From the NCBI GenBank assembly GCA_013397455.1, contig VYZB01000524.1:310001-374000 (forward strand): a stretch of 64,000 bases of DNA, given 5' to 3'. The stretch is from Crotophaga sulcirostris (Eukaryota; Chordata; Aves; Cuculiformes; Crotophagidae). The notes under the pieces were generated by a model. The model ran no database searches. It was not told the origin of the DNA and saw only the letters and a list, made by a program, of their open reading frames with translations. This document shows positions 24,709 through 35,326 of the stretch, piece by piece (the first letter of the stretch is position 1; each line of letters opens with the position of its first letter). The position numbers were made by a program, and so were the translations under genes.

Positions 24709-25493
24709 GAAGGTAAAGCATCCTCCAAACCATGAGGACTGAGCCCAGCACACATCAACCTTTTGCTTCTCAGGCTCAATATGTGCAAATTGTCAAAAAA
24801 GTGGGCCTAGCACATACCAATCCAACACAGACCCCTTTCTTGTCCAAAGGACTCAATGTCTCCAGTTTAGACTGAAGATACTAAAATGTCACAGGCCTCT
24901 GGATAGGGTCAGGGGTTGGTGATTCTGGCCCCACTGAGCAGACCAGTAAACTGACTGATTGGTGCTCAAAAGAAGAGATCAGGAAGGTGCAACGTGGGAT
25001 TGCACCAATTCTTGCCTTGCCAACGTCATCCTGAGAAAGGAGCAAGTGTGGACAGCCCACAGGATACATGAGGAAGCCCTCCAGCTAAGGTCAGTTCCCT
25101 CAGGAGCTGTATCAACTACAGCAGCATTCCTCAGAACAGAGATGGATGGGTTTTTTTTTTAAATTCTCCTTGCAAATCACTTCTAATCAGCAGGCAATGT
25201 TTTGCTGAGCCCTGGCACGCAGGTTGCTCAGGAGAGCTGGAGCTACCTGGAGAAACATGCATTCACCTGACTGGAGCCTCATTGTCTTCGTAGACTGTTT
25301 TGTAAACAGCCATTATAAATAATAAATCAACAGTGTGTTAATGAAATGAACTCTTTTTAGGATGCTTTTGAGAAAGCCTCCAATGTAATAAAAAACAAAT
25401 TCTAATCCACTCCGGCAAATTATGAAGAGGACTAAGTTATCTTAAAAAAAAGATGAAATATTCAGTTTCTGTCTTAATAGCACACCTTATCCT
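24709..25493. other. No gene; possible conserved AT-rich block at 25270-25480
   Basis: The right part holds a FOX-like site (tgttttgtaaacagcc, about 25299) and several TAAT cores. It could be regulatory. No ORF. Confidence 0.3.
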
Positions 25494-25785
25494 GGCCTGA
25501 ATCCAGAGCAGTGGGACCAGCAGGGCCAGGGAGGGGGTTCTCCCCCTCTGCTGCTCTCTTGTGAGACCTCACCTGAAGCACTGCATTCAGTTCTGGAGTC
25601 CTCAGCACAGGAAGGACATGGAGCTGTTGAAGCGAGTCCAGAGGAGACAACGGAGATGATCCAAGGGCTGGAGCATCTCCTGTACGAGGACAGGCTGAGA
25701 GAGTTGGGGTTGTTCAGCCTGGAGAAGAGAAGGCTGCAAGGAGACATTAGAGCAGCCTCCAGTGCTGAAAGGGGCTACTGCAAGA
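25494..25785 (+). mobile_element. CR1 ORF2 C-terminal fragment
   Basis: Sense CR1 from 'ctgaatccagagcagtggg' to the block 'cagtgctgaaaggggc'. Both 5' and 3' ends are missing, so a secondary deletion removed the tail. Confidence 0.9.
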
Positions 25786-26364
25786 GGGAAAGTCCTAAGA
25801 GCCATGATGGAGGGATGGGGAGTAAGGAGTCGATCAGCTCTGGGCTATGAGGACAGAAGGAAGATCTCACAGGTATCTCTGGATGTGAAGAACAATAAGC
25901 ATCCAGTTACAGCACCTAGAGCCAGAGCTTGAAATCTGCCAGCAACTCAGCCAACAACTGGAGTTTTAGCGCATGGATGAAGTCATGGATCAGTTCACAA
26001 GTTCTTGATAGGCACAATACATATGGCAATAGTCCATAGGAGAATGCAAGATGCAATAAATAAGGAGCTGACCAAATGCACAGAGAAGTGAGCCAAGCCA
26101 GACCCAGGCTGCTTGGCCCAATGTGTCCTGTTGTATCATCGATGCCCAGTATCTTGGTTCCCATCACACCGCCTTGAAGAAAGCACAGCCAGAAACCAAT
26201 CCAGAGCGTCTGGACAACACTGGAGAGCTGATGGGGGATCAGAGCTCCCAAACAGTTATCCATACTTCAGCATTGGATGCTTACCAGTGGTCAAAGCAGG
26301 GCTGAAAGGAATAGGCAAGCACTCAATGCCTGATTAATTTCTGTCATTTCCTGTGCAAGTCACA
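25786..26364. other. No gene seen
   Basis: Unique-looking sequence. A 115-codon minus frame (25916-26263) has no recognisable feature. Confidence 0.4.
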
Positions 26365-27425
26365 GTATCACAGTATCACAAGTTTGGAAAGGACCTTTGA
26401 GATCATCAAGTCCAATCTATAGCCCAACACCAACACCAACCCATCATGTAAACCATGGCACTGAGCGCCTCATCCAGTCTCCTCTTAAACACCTACAGGG
26501 ACGGAGACTCCACCATCTCCACCATTCCAAGGACCAATCACCCCTTCAGGGAAGAATTTTTTCCTAACATCAAGCCTAAACCTTCCCTGACAAAGCTTGA
26601 GTCCATGTCGTCTTGTTCTGTCACTGGTCACCTGAGAGAAGAGACCAACCCCTGCCTGACTATAACCTCTTTTTAGGGAGTTGTAGAGAGCAATAAGGTT
26701 ACCCCTCAGCCTCCTCTTCTCCAGGCTAAAAAACCCCAGCTCCCTCAGTTGCTCCTCACAGGGCTTGTGCTCCAGCCCCTTCACCATCTTCGTTGCTCTC
26801 CTCTGGACACACTCCAGTGTCTTGACATCCTTCTCAAATTGAGGGGCCCAGAACTGCACACAGGACTCAAGGTGAGGCCTGATCAGTGCTGAGTATAAGG
26901 GGGTGATAACTTCTCTGGTCTTGCTGGCCACACTATTTCTGATGCAGGCCAGAATGCCATTGGCCTTCTTGGCCACTTGGGCACACTGCTGGCATATGTT
27001 GAGTTTCCTATCTACCAGTGCTCCCAAGTCCCTTTCTGCCTGACTCCTCTCCAGCCACTCTGTCCCCAGTCTAGAGCTTTGCATGGGGTTATTGTGTCCA
27101 AAATGTAGCACCCGGCATTTGGACCTATTAAACCTCATCCCATTGGAATCAGTCCATCTCTCCAGTCTGTCAAGGTCCCTCTGTAGGGCCCTCCTACCCT
27201 CTAACAGATCAACACTTCCTCCCAGCTTGGTATCATCTGCAAACTTGCTAATGATGGACTCAATCCCCTCATCCAGATCATCAATAAAGATATTAAACAG
27301 GACCAGGCCCAACACCGATCCCTGGGGGACACCACTGGTGACCGGTCGCCAACTGGATGAGGCACCATTCACCACCACTCTCTGGGCTCGGCCATCCAAC
27401 CAATTCCTAATCCAGCAGAGTGCTC
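26365..27425 (-). mobile_element. CR1 LINE with best-preserved RT frame
   Basis: Antisense ATACTGTG-tail CR1 of about 1.06 kb. The minus frame 27399-26485 is open for 304 codons and covers the second half of the reverse transcriptase. It has the GVPQGSVLG block (residues about 23-31), the catalytic motif FADD (residues 53-56, about 27232-27243), the '[19 protein letters not shown]' thumb region and the '[14 protein letters not shown]' C-terminal region. A deletion near the end disrupts the PW-N-G part. The endonuclease domain and first half of RT are absent (5' truncation within RT), so it cannot be autonomous. The long clean frame suggests it is the youngest or one of the youngest CR1 copies here. 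Confidence 0.95.
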
Positions 27426-28008
27426 CCGTCCAAGCTACGGGCTGTCCTCATGGAGTCATCTCAGAGCCACCTGCAGTTGCACTGACATGCAGTGCTGTGC
27501 ATGCACTGGCATCGCACCCCAGGGACTGCAGCTGGTGGATTTTGTACTGCAACCTTCTTAGGTGCTGCATTAAACACAACATACAGCCCATCCCTGTCTC
27601 AATAGAGCATGCAGCCTTCTGTAGAGATACCATAAACCATGTTCCACTTTCATGCAAGTTTTTAATAGAGTGAATCTTGTCTGTTTAATAAGGAGCTATC
27701 TCAATATGTATGAATTTAACAGAGCAAAAGTGATCTGCCTGCCTGCAAATTTGAAATGGCTCCAGGTTACACTTTGATTCTTTATTTAAATTTTTAAAAA
27801 GCAAGGTACTCCAGTGTAACAATGCCTTGCTGTATTATGTTTACACAAAGGTCATATTCTGTCCTTTGTCTGTGCTGGGAATTCTTGAAAACAGAGCTAG
27901 GTTTGGCTACAGGAACAGCAACCTGACCTGAAGGGTAGACCCCAGCAACACCTGCCCCATGCTCTTGAGCACACTGGCTGAGGTGACAGCATCTGCTTTG
28001 CTCCATTT
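27426..28008. other. No gene seen; AT-rich
   Basis: AT-rich flanking DNA without supported features. Confidence 0.45.
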
Positions 28009-28337
28009 CATAGAATAGAATCACAGAATCATTAAGGTTGGAAAAGACCTCTAAGCTCATCCAGTACAACTGTCAGCCCAATTCCACCATGTCTGCTGAA
28101 CCATGTCCCCAAGTGCCACTGCCACACGTGTTTTGAAGCCGTCCAGGGATGGAGACTCCCCCAGTGCCCTGGGCAGCCTCTGCCAGTGCTTCACCCCTCT
28201 TTCAGTAAAGGAATTTTTCCCAATATCCAATCTAATCCTTCCCTGGTGCAACTTGAGGCCATTTCCTCTCATCCTATCACTTGTTACTTGGGAAAAGAGA
28301 CCAACACTCACCTTGCTATGATCTCCTTTCAGGGACC
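28009..28337 (-). mobile_element. CR1, 'GGAAAAGACCTCTAAG' subtype, antisense
   Basis: Tail and 3' UTR differ from the most common type: 'ggttggaaaagacctctaag', then 'ccatgtccccaagtgccac', then 'gatggagactcccccag', then the ORF2 C-terminus. On the minus strand the text '[18 protein letters not shown]' is visible. Confidence 0.92.
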
Positions 28338-28876
28338 CATCTCTTTAGAGCAGTTTATGGCCATTTCCCTCTTGCCTATGCCTGTTTGAGCTATTCGATA
28401 TGGAGATGTTGTAAAAAAAAGGTAACGGGTGTTTTTGCTCTCCTTGAAAATCTACCATCAGCCATTGCAACTGAATAGCATCTCCAGGTGGTTCCTACCA
28501 ACACAGTGTAAGACCAGGATGTTGATCAGACACTGTTCTAGCTTTAAGCTGCATCGACAAAAGTGATACCTTTTAAAAGCTGATACCAGGACTGGCAATG
28601 AAAGCTGCCACCCTGGAATCAGTGGAAGCTGTGATGACTGAGAGGATTTTATTATTTTAACTGGAACAGTCAGGTTTGGGGAAACCTGATGAGTTTTTAC
28701 CCAGACTACAGTTTGGAATAGCAGCAGAACTACGTGCAAATCTTGGGGCAGGTTCGTCATTCTCCTTTTTACACTGCTTAGTACTCACCAATACCAAAGG
28801 CTTTGGCAGGCACCTCAGAAGCCATACATTCTTTTAGCCTGATAAGTTGTCCTTTGTTGATGTAATACAGCTCTTA
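28338..28876. other. No gene seen
   Basis: No ORF above 100 codons with features; no repeat recognised. Confidence 0.42.
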
Positions 28877-28929
28877 TAGAATCATAGAATTCTAGAATCA
28901 TTAAGGTTGGAAAAGACCTCTAACATCAT
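28877..28929 (-). mobile_element. Host CR1, left part, split by a nested CR1
   Basis: Tail and first 3' UTR bases of an antisense 'GGAAAAGACCTCTAA' subtype CR1. It breaks at 'taacatcat' and resumes at 29447 after a complete insertion. Confidence 0.88.
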
Positions 28930-29446
28930 TCTCACCTGGAGCCCTACATTCATTTCTGGAATCCTCAGTACAGGGAGGACATGGAGCTGTTGGATAGAGT
29001 CCAGAGGAGGCCATGGAGATGATCCAAGGGCTGGAGCACCTCCTGTACAAGGACAGGCTGAGAGAGTTGGAGTTGTTCAGCCTGGAGAAGAGAAGGTTGT
29101 GGGGAGACCTCAGAGCAGCCTCCAGTGCTGAAAGGGGCTCCAGGAAAGCTGAGGAGGGGCTCTTGATCAGGGAGTGCATTGACAGGACAAGGGGAAATGT
29201 TTTGAAGCTGCAAGAGGGGTGACTGAGATGAGATCTTAGGGAGAAATGTTTTCCTGTGAGGGTGGGGAGGCCCTGTCCCAGATTGCCCAGAGCAGAGGTG
29301 GCTGCCCCATCTCTGGAGGTGTTGAAGGCCAGGTTGGATGGGGCTTTGAGCCTCCTGATCCAATGGGAGGTGTCCCTGCCCATGGCAGGGGGGTGGAACT
29401 GGATGGGCTTTAAGGTCCCTTCTAACCCAAATCATTCCATGATTCC
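28930..29446 (+). mobile_element. CR1 nested inside an older CR1
   Basis: Sense CR1 from the ORF2 C-terminal block (tctcacctggagcccta) through the full 3' UTR to 'attccatgattcc'. It is flanked by the 5-bp repeat atcat (28925-28929 and 29447-29451). Removing one copy restores the host CR1 text 'aacatcatcaagtccaat'. This gives the exact ends of one retrotransposition event and a relative age order. Confidence 0.93.
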
Positions 29447-29495
29447 ATCATCAAGTCCAATCATCAGCCCAACACTGCTGTACCTACTCAACTTA
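29447..29495 (-). mobile_element. Host CR1, right part
   Basis: Continuation of the host CR1 3' UTR (atcatcaagtccaatcatc, then cagcccaacactgctg). Similarity fades near 29495. Confidence 0.82.
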
Positions 29496-31704
29496 CTTCT
29501 CTTAAGAGGCAACTCCACCCTCCCCCTGAGGCCTCAGCCATTCTCCAGTGTACTTGTGCAGGAGTACTGATGCACCTTGTAGTAAGCCCTGAAGATAATT
29601 TGCTCAGCGTTCCTGAACAACAAAGTCAGGTGCACAGAGGAAGTGGTAGGGATCTGGCCGAAGTCACATTGCTACAGCCCTGTCCCATGTCAGCCAGAAA
29701 CTCTCAGCCCACGCTCCCTACTTGATGCCCTCTGGGAAGAGAGGCAATAATCACAGCAGATAGGGCTGGAGGAGCCAAGACTGGTGGCCAGAAGTCAGTG
29801 AAGAGACATTGCAGCGCGGTGCTTCTCAATGATAGCTGGAGCCCTCTAGCAGCTGTGGGCAGGTTCATGTCCTACAGAGGTGTCTGCTGTTGGGTGTTCC
29901 TGGAACCAAAGCCTTCATAAGCGCATGTGACAAAAGTCCTCCCAAGCTATGCAGTGTGACAGCAAAGACTGAGCAATTTGTGCCTCAAAGGAACTGGCAC
30001 AATCCTTCCCAGTTTTCCCAGCCCTGCCTTTGCTGACCACAGCCCACCAGGCAACTCTCAGGGAAGTTCCAGGAGCGACTGCAACACTGGAGTTATGTGC
30101 CAAGAGTTAAAAAGTGGTTGATCCACAGCTGGAAGTGTCCATTCCTGTCCCATGAGAGGCTGGACTGCTACCTCCCCAGCCTGGCCACAAAACCCAACAG
30201 AAGGCCACTCTGCCATGAATCAGCAGCTCCCATGCCCCCATTTGCACAGCCTGCACTTTGAAGAGAATCTTCAAAGCTGGTGCAGCCCCTAGGGCTTCCT
30301 TGGCTGGGTAACAGTGACACACAAAGTCACACAGAATTACTTTTCAGTGCTCAAGCTCATGGGCTTTAGGGCTAAGAAAAGTTATGGTGACCCACCCACC
30401 TAAAACACTGTCTTGGAGCCACTGCTCTGTCTGTGAATGAATGAAGAGCCCTGGGCTGCCAATAGGAGTAAAAGCTCAGATATAGCATTGGCTGTCAGGT
30501 TTATTCCATATTTTGTCTTCCCTCCCTTTTTCCAGCCCTTTCCTGTCTCCACTTAAGCAGCAAAGCTGTGATCCAATTTTGATATTTAATGTACAAATAA
30601 TTCATAGCAGCACCAGCCTGACTGTCCACGCTGCCCTACTGCCTGCATGTCCCCAGGACCTCCTGCAGGAGTGCTTTAATGGACGCTCAGTGTCCAACAG
30701 TCCCTGTGTTGAAAGCATGGGAGGTTATGATGTTAGCACTGTTCTGACCTTCAGAGAAAGGGCCTAATTATTCCCAAGCAGGCAGCTCGACGCTCGGCAG
30801 CTGCTAATGAACATCGATAGGGAATGAAATGCATCCAGATGCAAACTGCAGACCTGACTCAGGAGGTTTATGATGACGATAATCCTGTGGGGGCTGCAGT
30901 TTCGCGGGTTTGCTGTGGCTGAACCTTTCCCAATTTCTCTCTGTCTCAGACAGCCCTTTTCTTTCCTCTTCTCGTCCCAAGCTGTTTACAAGCCAGACAA
31001 CGGGGGCCATTGCAGGGAGCAGAGCTGTGTGCTGAAGGCTTCCTCTTGCGGGGAGCAGGTGTTGTTCTTCAGGGAGATCTCTGCAGCGCAGGGACTGAAT
31101 CACCATCTGCAGCATCGGTAGCCGCAGCCACTGCCTTTTGTTTCAGGATGCATGGAAGCAAACTGCAGCGTGTCTGCAGAATGGGGCCAAGCTAGCAGAG
31201 GACACAATTGTCCACAGCACCAGGCTTTACTGCTTCAGATCCCCAGGGCCCCTTGGCAACAGAGGCAGAAGTGCAGCAAAGTAAGGAGGCCATAATTGTG
31301 AGGAGAGGTAATGCTGTGAGAAACAGAGAGGTGGGGCAGAGCAGCTGCAAACAGCCCCTGAGCTGGTCAGGTTGCAAAGGAACAGTTGCTGGTTCCCATG
31401 TAGTCAAACCGCGTACCTGAAAGGCACGTGGGTTTCTCATGGAATGCTGTGCTGGGGGCAGTAATTGCAGTCACCCCTGGCAAGATCCTTTCCACGCATG
31501 GGAGGGATGATAATCACGTGTCTATTGTTAGCATCCTGGAGGAGCCCGGAGCACCGGCAGGCTACCACCAGCGCGCGCTCGGTGCCTGCTGTTTGGCTAC
31601 TTGTCCAATTCTACCCTGCACAAGGAAAAGAAAACACGCAGAGGAGGCTGCAAAAAACGTGAGTGCCCTGAAGACAAAAGCATCAGAAATTCAGCCTTTC
31701 CCAT
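29496..31704. other. No gene; possible conserved block at ~30770-30920
   Basis: The block near 30770-30920 mixes CpG with TAAT-type and octamer-like motifs (ctaatgaacatcgat, aaatgcatccagatgcaaa). That is a common look for vertebrate non-coding conserved elements. No ORF with features. Confidence 0.3.
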
Positions 31705-32715
31705 GTCCTGTGTAACCAAGTTCCCAGTCTCCTTCAACAGTAGACCTGGATTTCCCCTAATCTTCTTTTTGTCACCTACTTACTTACAGAAGCCCTTTTT
31801 GCTGTCTTTGACATCCCGTATCAGATTCAATTCCAGTTGGGCTTTAGCTTGCCTAACCTCATCCCACGCTTGGATGGTGTCAGTGTCTCTGTATTATTCC
31901 CAGGTTACCCATTGTTTTTTCCACTCTTTATACATTTATTTTTTGTGTTTGAGTTTAACCAGGTGCTCCTTGTTCAGTCATGCAGGCCCTCTGACGTGTT
32001 CACTTGATTTCTTGCTTGGAAGATGGAGCTGGACTGATTTTGAGCTTGTTGGAGGTGATCCTTGAACCAGCTTTCTTGGGTCACCCTTCCCTCCACAGCT
32101 TTATCCCATGGGACTCCTCCAAGCAGATACTTGGTGAAGCCAAAGTCTGCTCTCCTAAAAGCCAGTACCGTGCTCTTGTTTTTTGCCCTCCTCTCTCCCC
32201 TCAGGATCCTAAACTCCACCATCTAATGGTCACTGCAACCAAGAATGCCTTTCACATTCCCATCTCCAACAAGCTGCTCCCTGGTTTTAAGTATGAGGTC
32301 TAGCAGAGCACCTTTTCTCATTGACTCCTCTGTCATTTGGAGGAGAAAGTTGTCATTAATGCTCTCCAGGAACATCCTGGTTTGCTTATGCCATGCTGTG
32401 TTGTCTCTCCAGCAGCCATTGGGGTGATTGAAGCCCCCCGTGAGGACGAGGGCCTGCAAATGTGAGGAAACCTCTAGGTATCTGTAGAGGACCTCATCCT
32501 CTTGTCCACTTCCTGGACAGGCAGTTAATAGCAGACACCCACTACGATGTCAACCATACTGGTACACACTTTAATCCTCACCCAGAAGCTCTCAGGTGGC
32601 TCCGCATCCATCCTTGGCACAGCTCCATGCCCTCTAACCTAAAGAGCAATTCCCCCTCCTCATCTTCCCAACCTGTCCTCCCTAAAGAGCCTGTATCACT
32701 TCTTTGCGGTCAATT
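31705..32715 (-). mobile_element. CR1 endonuclease-domain fossil
   Basis: Antisense CR1 covering the endonuclease domain and the linker before RT, a part rarely kept because most copies are 5'-truncated. On the minus strand 32459-32226 reads the block equivalent to GDFNHPD...LLDLIL...GCSDH. Two lesions are visible. The usual Asp of GDFN is Gly (32433-32435), and the Glu after GCSDH is a TAG stop (32223-32225). The frame then continues as MVEFRILRG and on to the 'DFRRADFGLF...IPWDKALEG' equivalent. It lacks RT and the 3' tail, so it is a remnant of a longer copy or was cut by deletion. Confidence 0.88.
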
Positions 32716-33523
32716 ATAGGTAAGTTAAAATTCTCAAACATTACAAGCTTTCTACAAGCATCATTACCAGCTGGAGACCTCAGTGTGTCTCTTATTGTAG
32801 TGTTCTTATTAATTCAGGGTCAAGATACTCACCTTTACAGAATAACACATTGGGGTGCTTTCTAAAAGTTCAGATGGTGTGTTACAGCAAAGATGAACTC
32901 AGAGAAAAGGGAACAACCACCAGAATTTGGGGTTAATCCAAGGAGTCCATAGAGGGTTGATTCAAAGAGTCCATAGAGGGTGGATTCTTCCACCTTCAAA
33001 CTAAAAGTTTATTCTGACTTGGGAACACCTAGGCCAGACAACCTGTGTCTTATAGATGATAGTGCCATTGTTGGAGGACATTTAACAACCATACATTCCT
33101 TAAGGCTGGTGGTAAACTTCTGCCGTTATATCGCAAGCTTACAGGCTCTCGGTGCACATAGTCTGAGGTCGTTCTGGGGCACCTGATGTTGTAGGGATGC
33201 AGTTCTGATCACATGGATGAATACGCCCATCCCAACAGTGAAAAGTTTTGCAGTGCCCAGACAAACGCTGATGTAAATGCCTGTTTGAACTGATCAAAGG
33301 CAACTTGGGATTCCTGCATCGGAACAAACAACATTTTTAGGCATGAGCAGGATTATCAGCAATACTCCTGATCAAATAGCCGCAAAAAGTGGCAAAGGAG
33401 ATCCCTAAAGACATCACTGGCTGAGCAGAGGAGCACAGCTTGGTTAAGCAGCACTGGCAGGTAAGACTGGGCACTCTGAACATCCATCAGGCAGGCACAA
33501 CTCCAAGAGCTGTTGGGCACAAC
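32716..33523. other. No gene; short direct repeat at 32943-32989
   Basis: It contains two adjacent copies of a 24-base unit (gagtccatagagggt-g/t-gattc). Nothing else is recognised. Confidence 0.5.
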
Positions 33524-33726
33524 TGCAAGGGAAAATTTCTTCACTGAAAGGGTTATCAGGCACTGGAAGGGTCTGCCCAGGGCAGTGGTGGAGTGACCAT
33601 CCCTGGGGGGAATTAAAAGATGGATAGACGAGGTGCTCAGGGATATGATTTAGTAGTGGACAGGTTAGTTGGACTCGATGATCTCAAAGGTCTTTTCCAA
33701 CCAAATGATTCTATGATTCTATGAAG
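33524..33726 (+). mobile_element. CR1 3' UTR, 'actcgatgatctcaaagg' subtype
   Basis: Sense CR1 from 'aaatttcttcactgaaagg' to ATTCTATG repeats. It has the 'ggacaggttagttggactcg' box of a distinct subtype. Confidence 0.88.
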
Positions 33727-34907
33727 GTTAGAGTGTCCTAGTGGGATCTTCAGCTTATGGACATTGAGTTGAAAAGGACTTCAAGTAGTCAACTGCTCCA
33801 TCCTCCTGCTCAGAGCAGGGCTAATGTAAAGGACAAATCAGTTTGCTTGGAGTCTTATCTTCCTTATAGGTTATAAGGACAATTGCAAAGCCAATGCAGA
33901 GGCAAGGTACCTCCTGATCAGAAACATTGACCAAGTCTTGGTGGTTTTCAGGGAGCAAGAGTCTGAAGTTTCTTGGTCATTTCTTTTTCTACCAAGTCTA
34001 GGTGACTAGTGACAGCAAAACTGGTTAAATTGTATCTCCAGGTCTTATAAGAGATACCAGGTTTCATGGGGAAACGCATCTTCTTGACAAAATGGAACTA
34101 CTTGGTCATGTGGTGGAGGAATCAGAAGGGATAGTTTCCAAAATAACAGGGTCAGAGGTGAAGATGCCCCATTAGCTGCCTGAATGAGATCAGGAGGCTA
34201 CATCAGCAGGATAGAAATGTTGCCACCCTGAGGAACCTGAAGATCCCTGAAGTTATCAATAACACCAGAGCTGAAAATCTAGTAGAACTGAGGTGAGACA
34301 GGCTTCACCTGGACATTAGGGCAAGTTTGCCACTCACGAGGAGACAGTTCAGCATGAACAAACTGATGCAATTGGAAAGGATGTTTACTAGCAAGGTAGT
34401 AAAGATCAGCTCTTTATAGGACTTGATGTCAGAATTCCCCCATATTTCTGACTGGGAAAAAATGATGAAATGTCCCAGTTTAAACAAAGCCCTATCTGCC
34501 ACCAGCACCCTTTCTGTTGTATCAGCTGGCACTGGGATGACTGCAGGCTCTACATCTGCAGCTGGCTTGGCTTGGGCAAAGTATACCTAGTCATGAAGTG
34601 GAGATTCGTCTTGTGCTTGACTTGTGAAGAGGTGGCATCAACCTCACATCTTTGTTTCTTGATATATCTGCCTTAACACTGCATGGACCACGTGACAGAG
34701 CCCCATTACTGGGGATGGCACATGTAGACATTAAAAATGCTGCTCAGCAATGCATTGACTTTATTAATAGGGGCCTCAGAAGCTGCCCTGAAACTACTGA
34801 TGATAAAGATGCGTGACCAAGAGTATTTTGTAACAAAGAAATCCCATTTCAGCAGAGGTGGGCTCTCCCTTCACTGTCACCACAGCCTCTCCCTAATACG
34901 TGTTTAC
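33727..34907. other. No gene seen
   Basis: A weak antisense CR1-like trace lies near 33760-33830 (ctgctcagagcagggcta). The rest looks unique. Confidence 0.35.
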
Positions 34908-35326
34908 ATAGAATCACAGAATCATGAAATGATTTGGGTTGGAAGGGACCTTAAAGTCCATCCAGTTCCAACTGCCCTGCCAGGGAGGGATGGAGGTGGA
35001 TCATCTCCGTGGCCTCCTCTGAACTCTCTCCAACAGCTCCAGGTCCTTCCTGTGCTCAGGACTCCAGAACTGAACACAGGGCTCCAGGAGAGGTCTCACC
35101 AGAGCGGAGCAGAGGGGCAGAATCCCCTCCCTCACCCTGCTGATCCCACTGCTCTGGATGTAGCCCAGGACACGGTTTGACTTTCTGGGCAGGAAGCCCA
35201 GTTGAACATCACATCCGCCAGCACCCCAAGTCCTTCTCTTCAGGGTTGCTCTCCATCCTCCATCCAACCTGTAAATGTGCTTGAGATGGCCCCGGCCCAG
35301 GTGCAGGAACTTACACATGAGGTTTT
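34908..35326 (-). mobile_element. CR1 antisense, internally deleted
   Basis: CR1 tail and beginning of the 3' UTR. A deletion joins 'ccctgccagggagggatgg' to the ORF2 'gatcatctccgtggcctcc' block. It continues to 'gcccaggtgcaggaactta', deeper into ORF2 than most local copies. Confidence 0.92.

Noticed and set aside
33750..33830. Additional antisense CR1 tail
   Set aside because: Only a short, weak resemblance; not enough to annotate.
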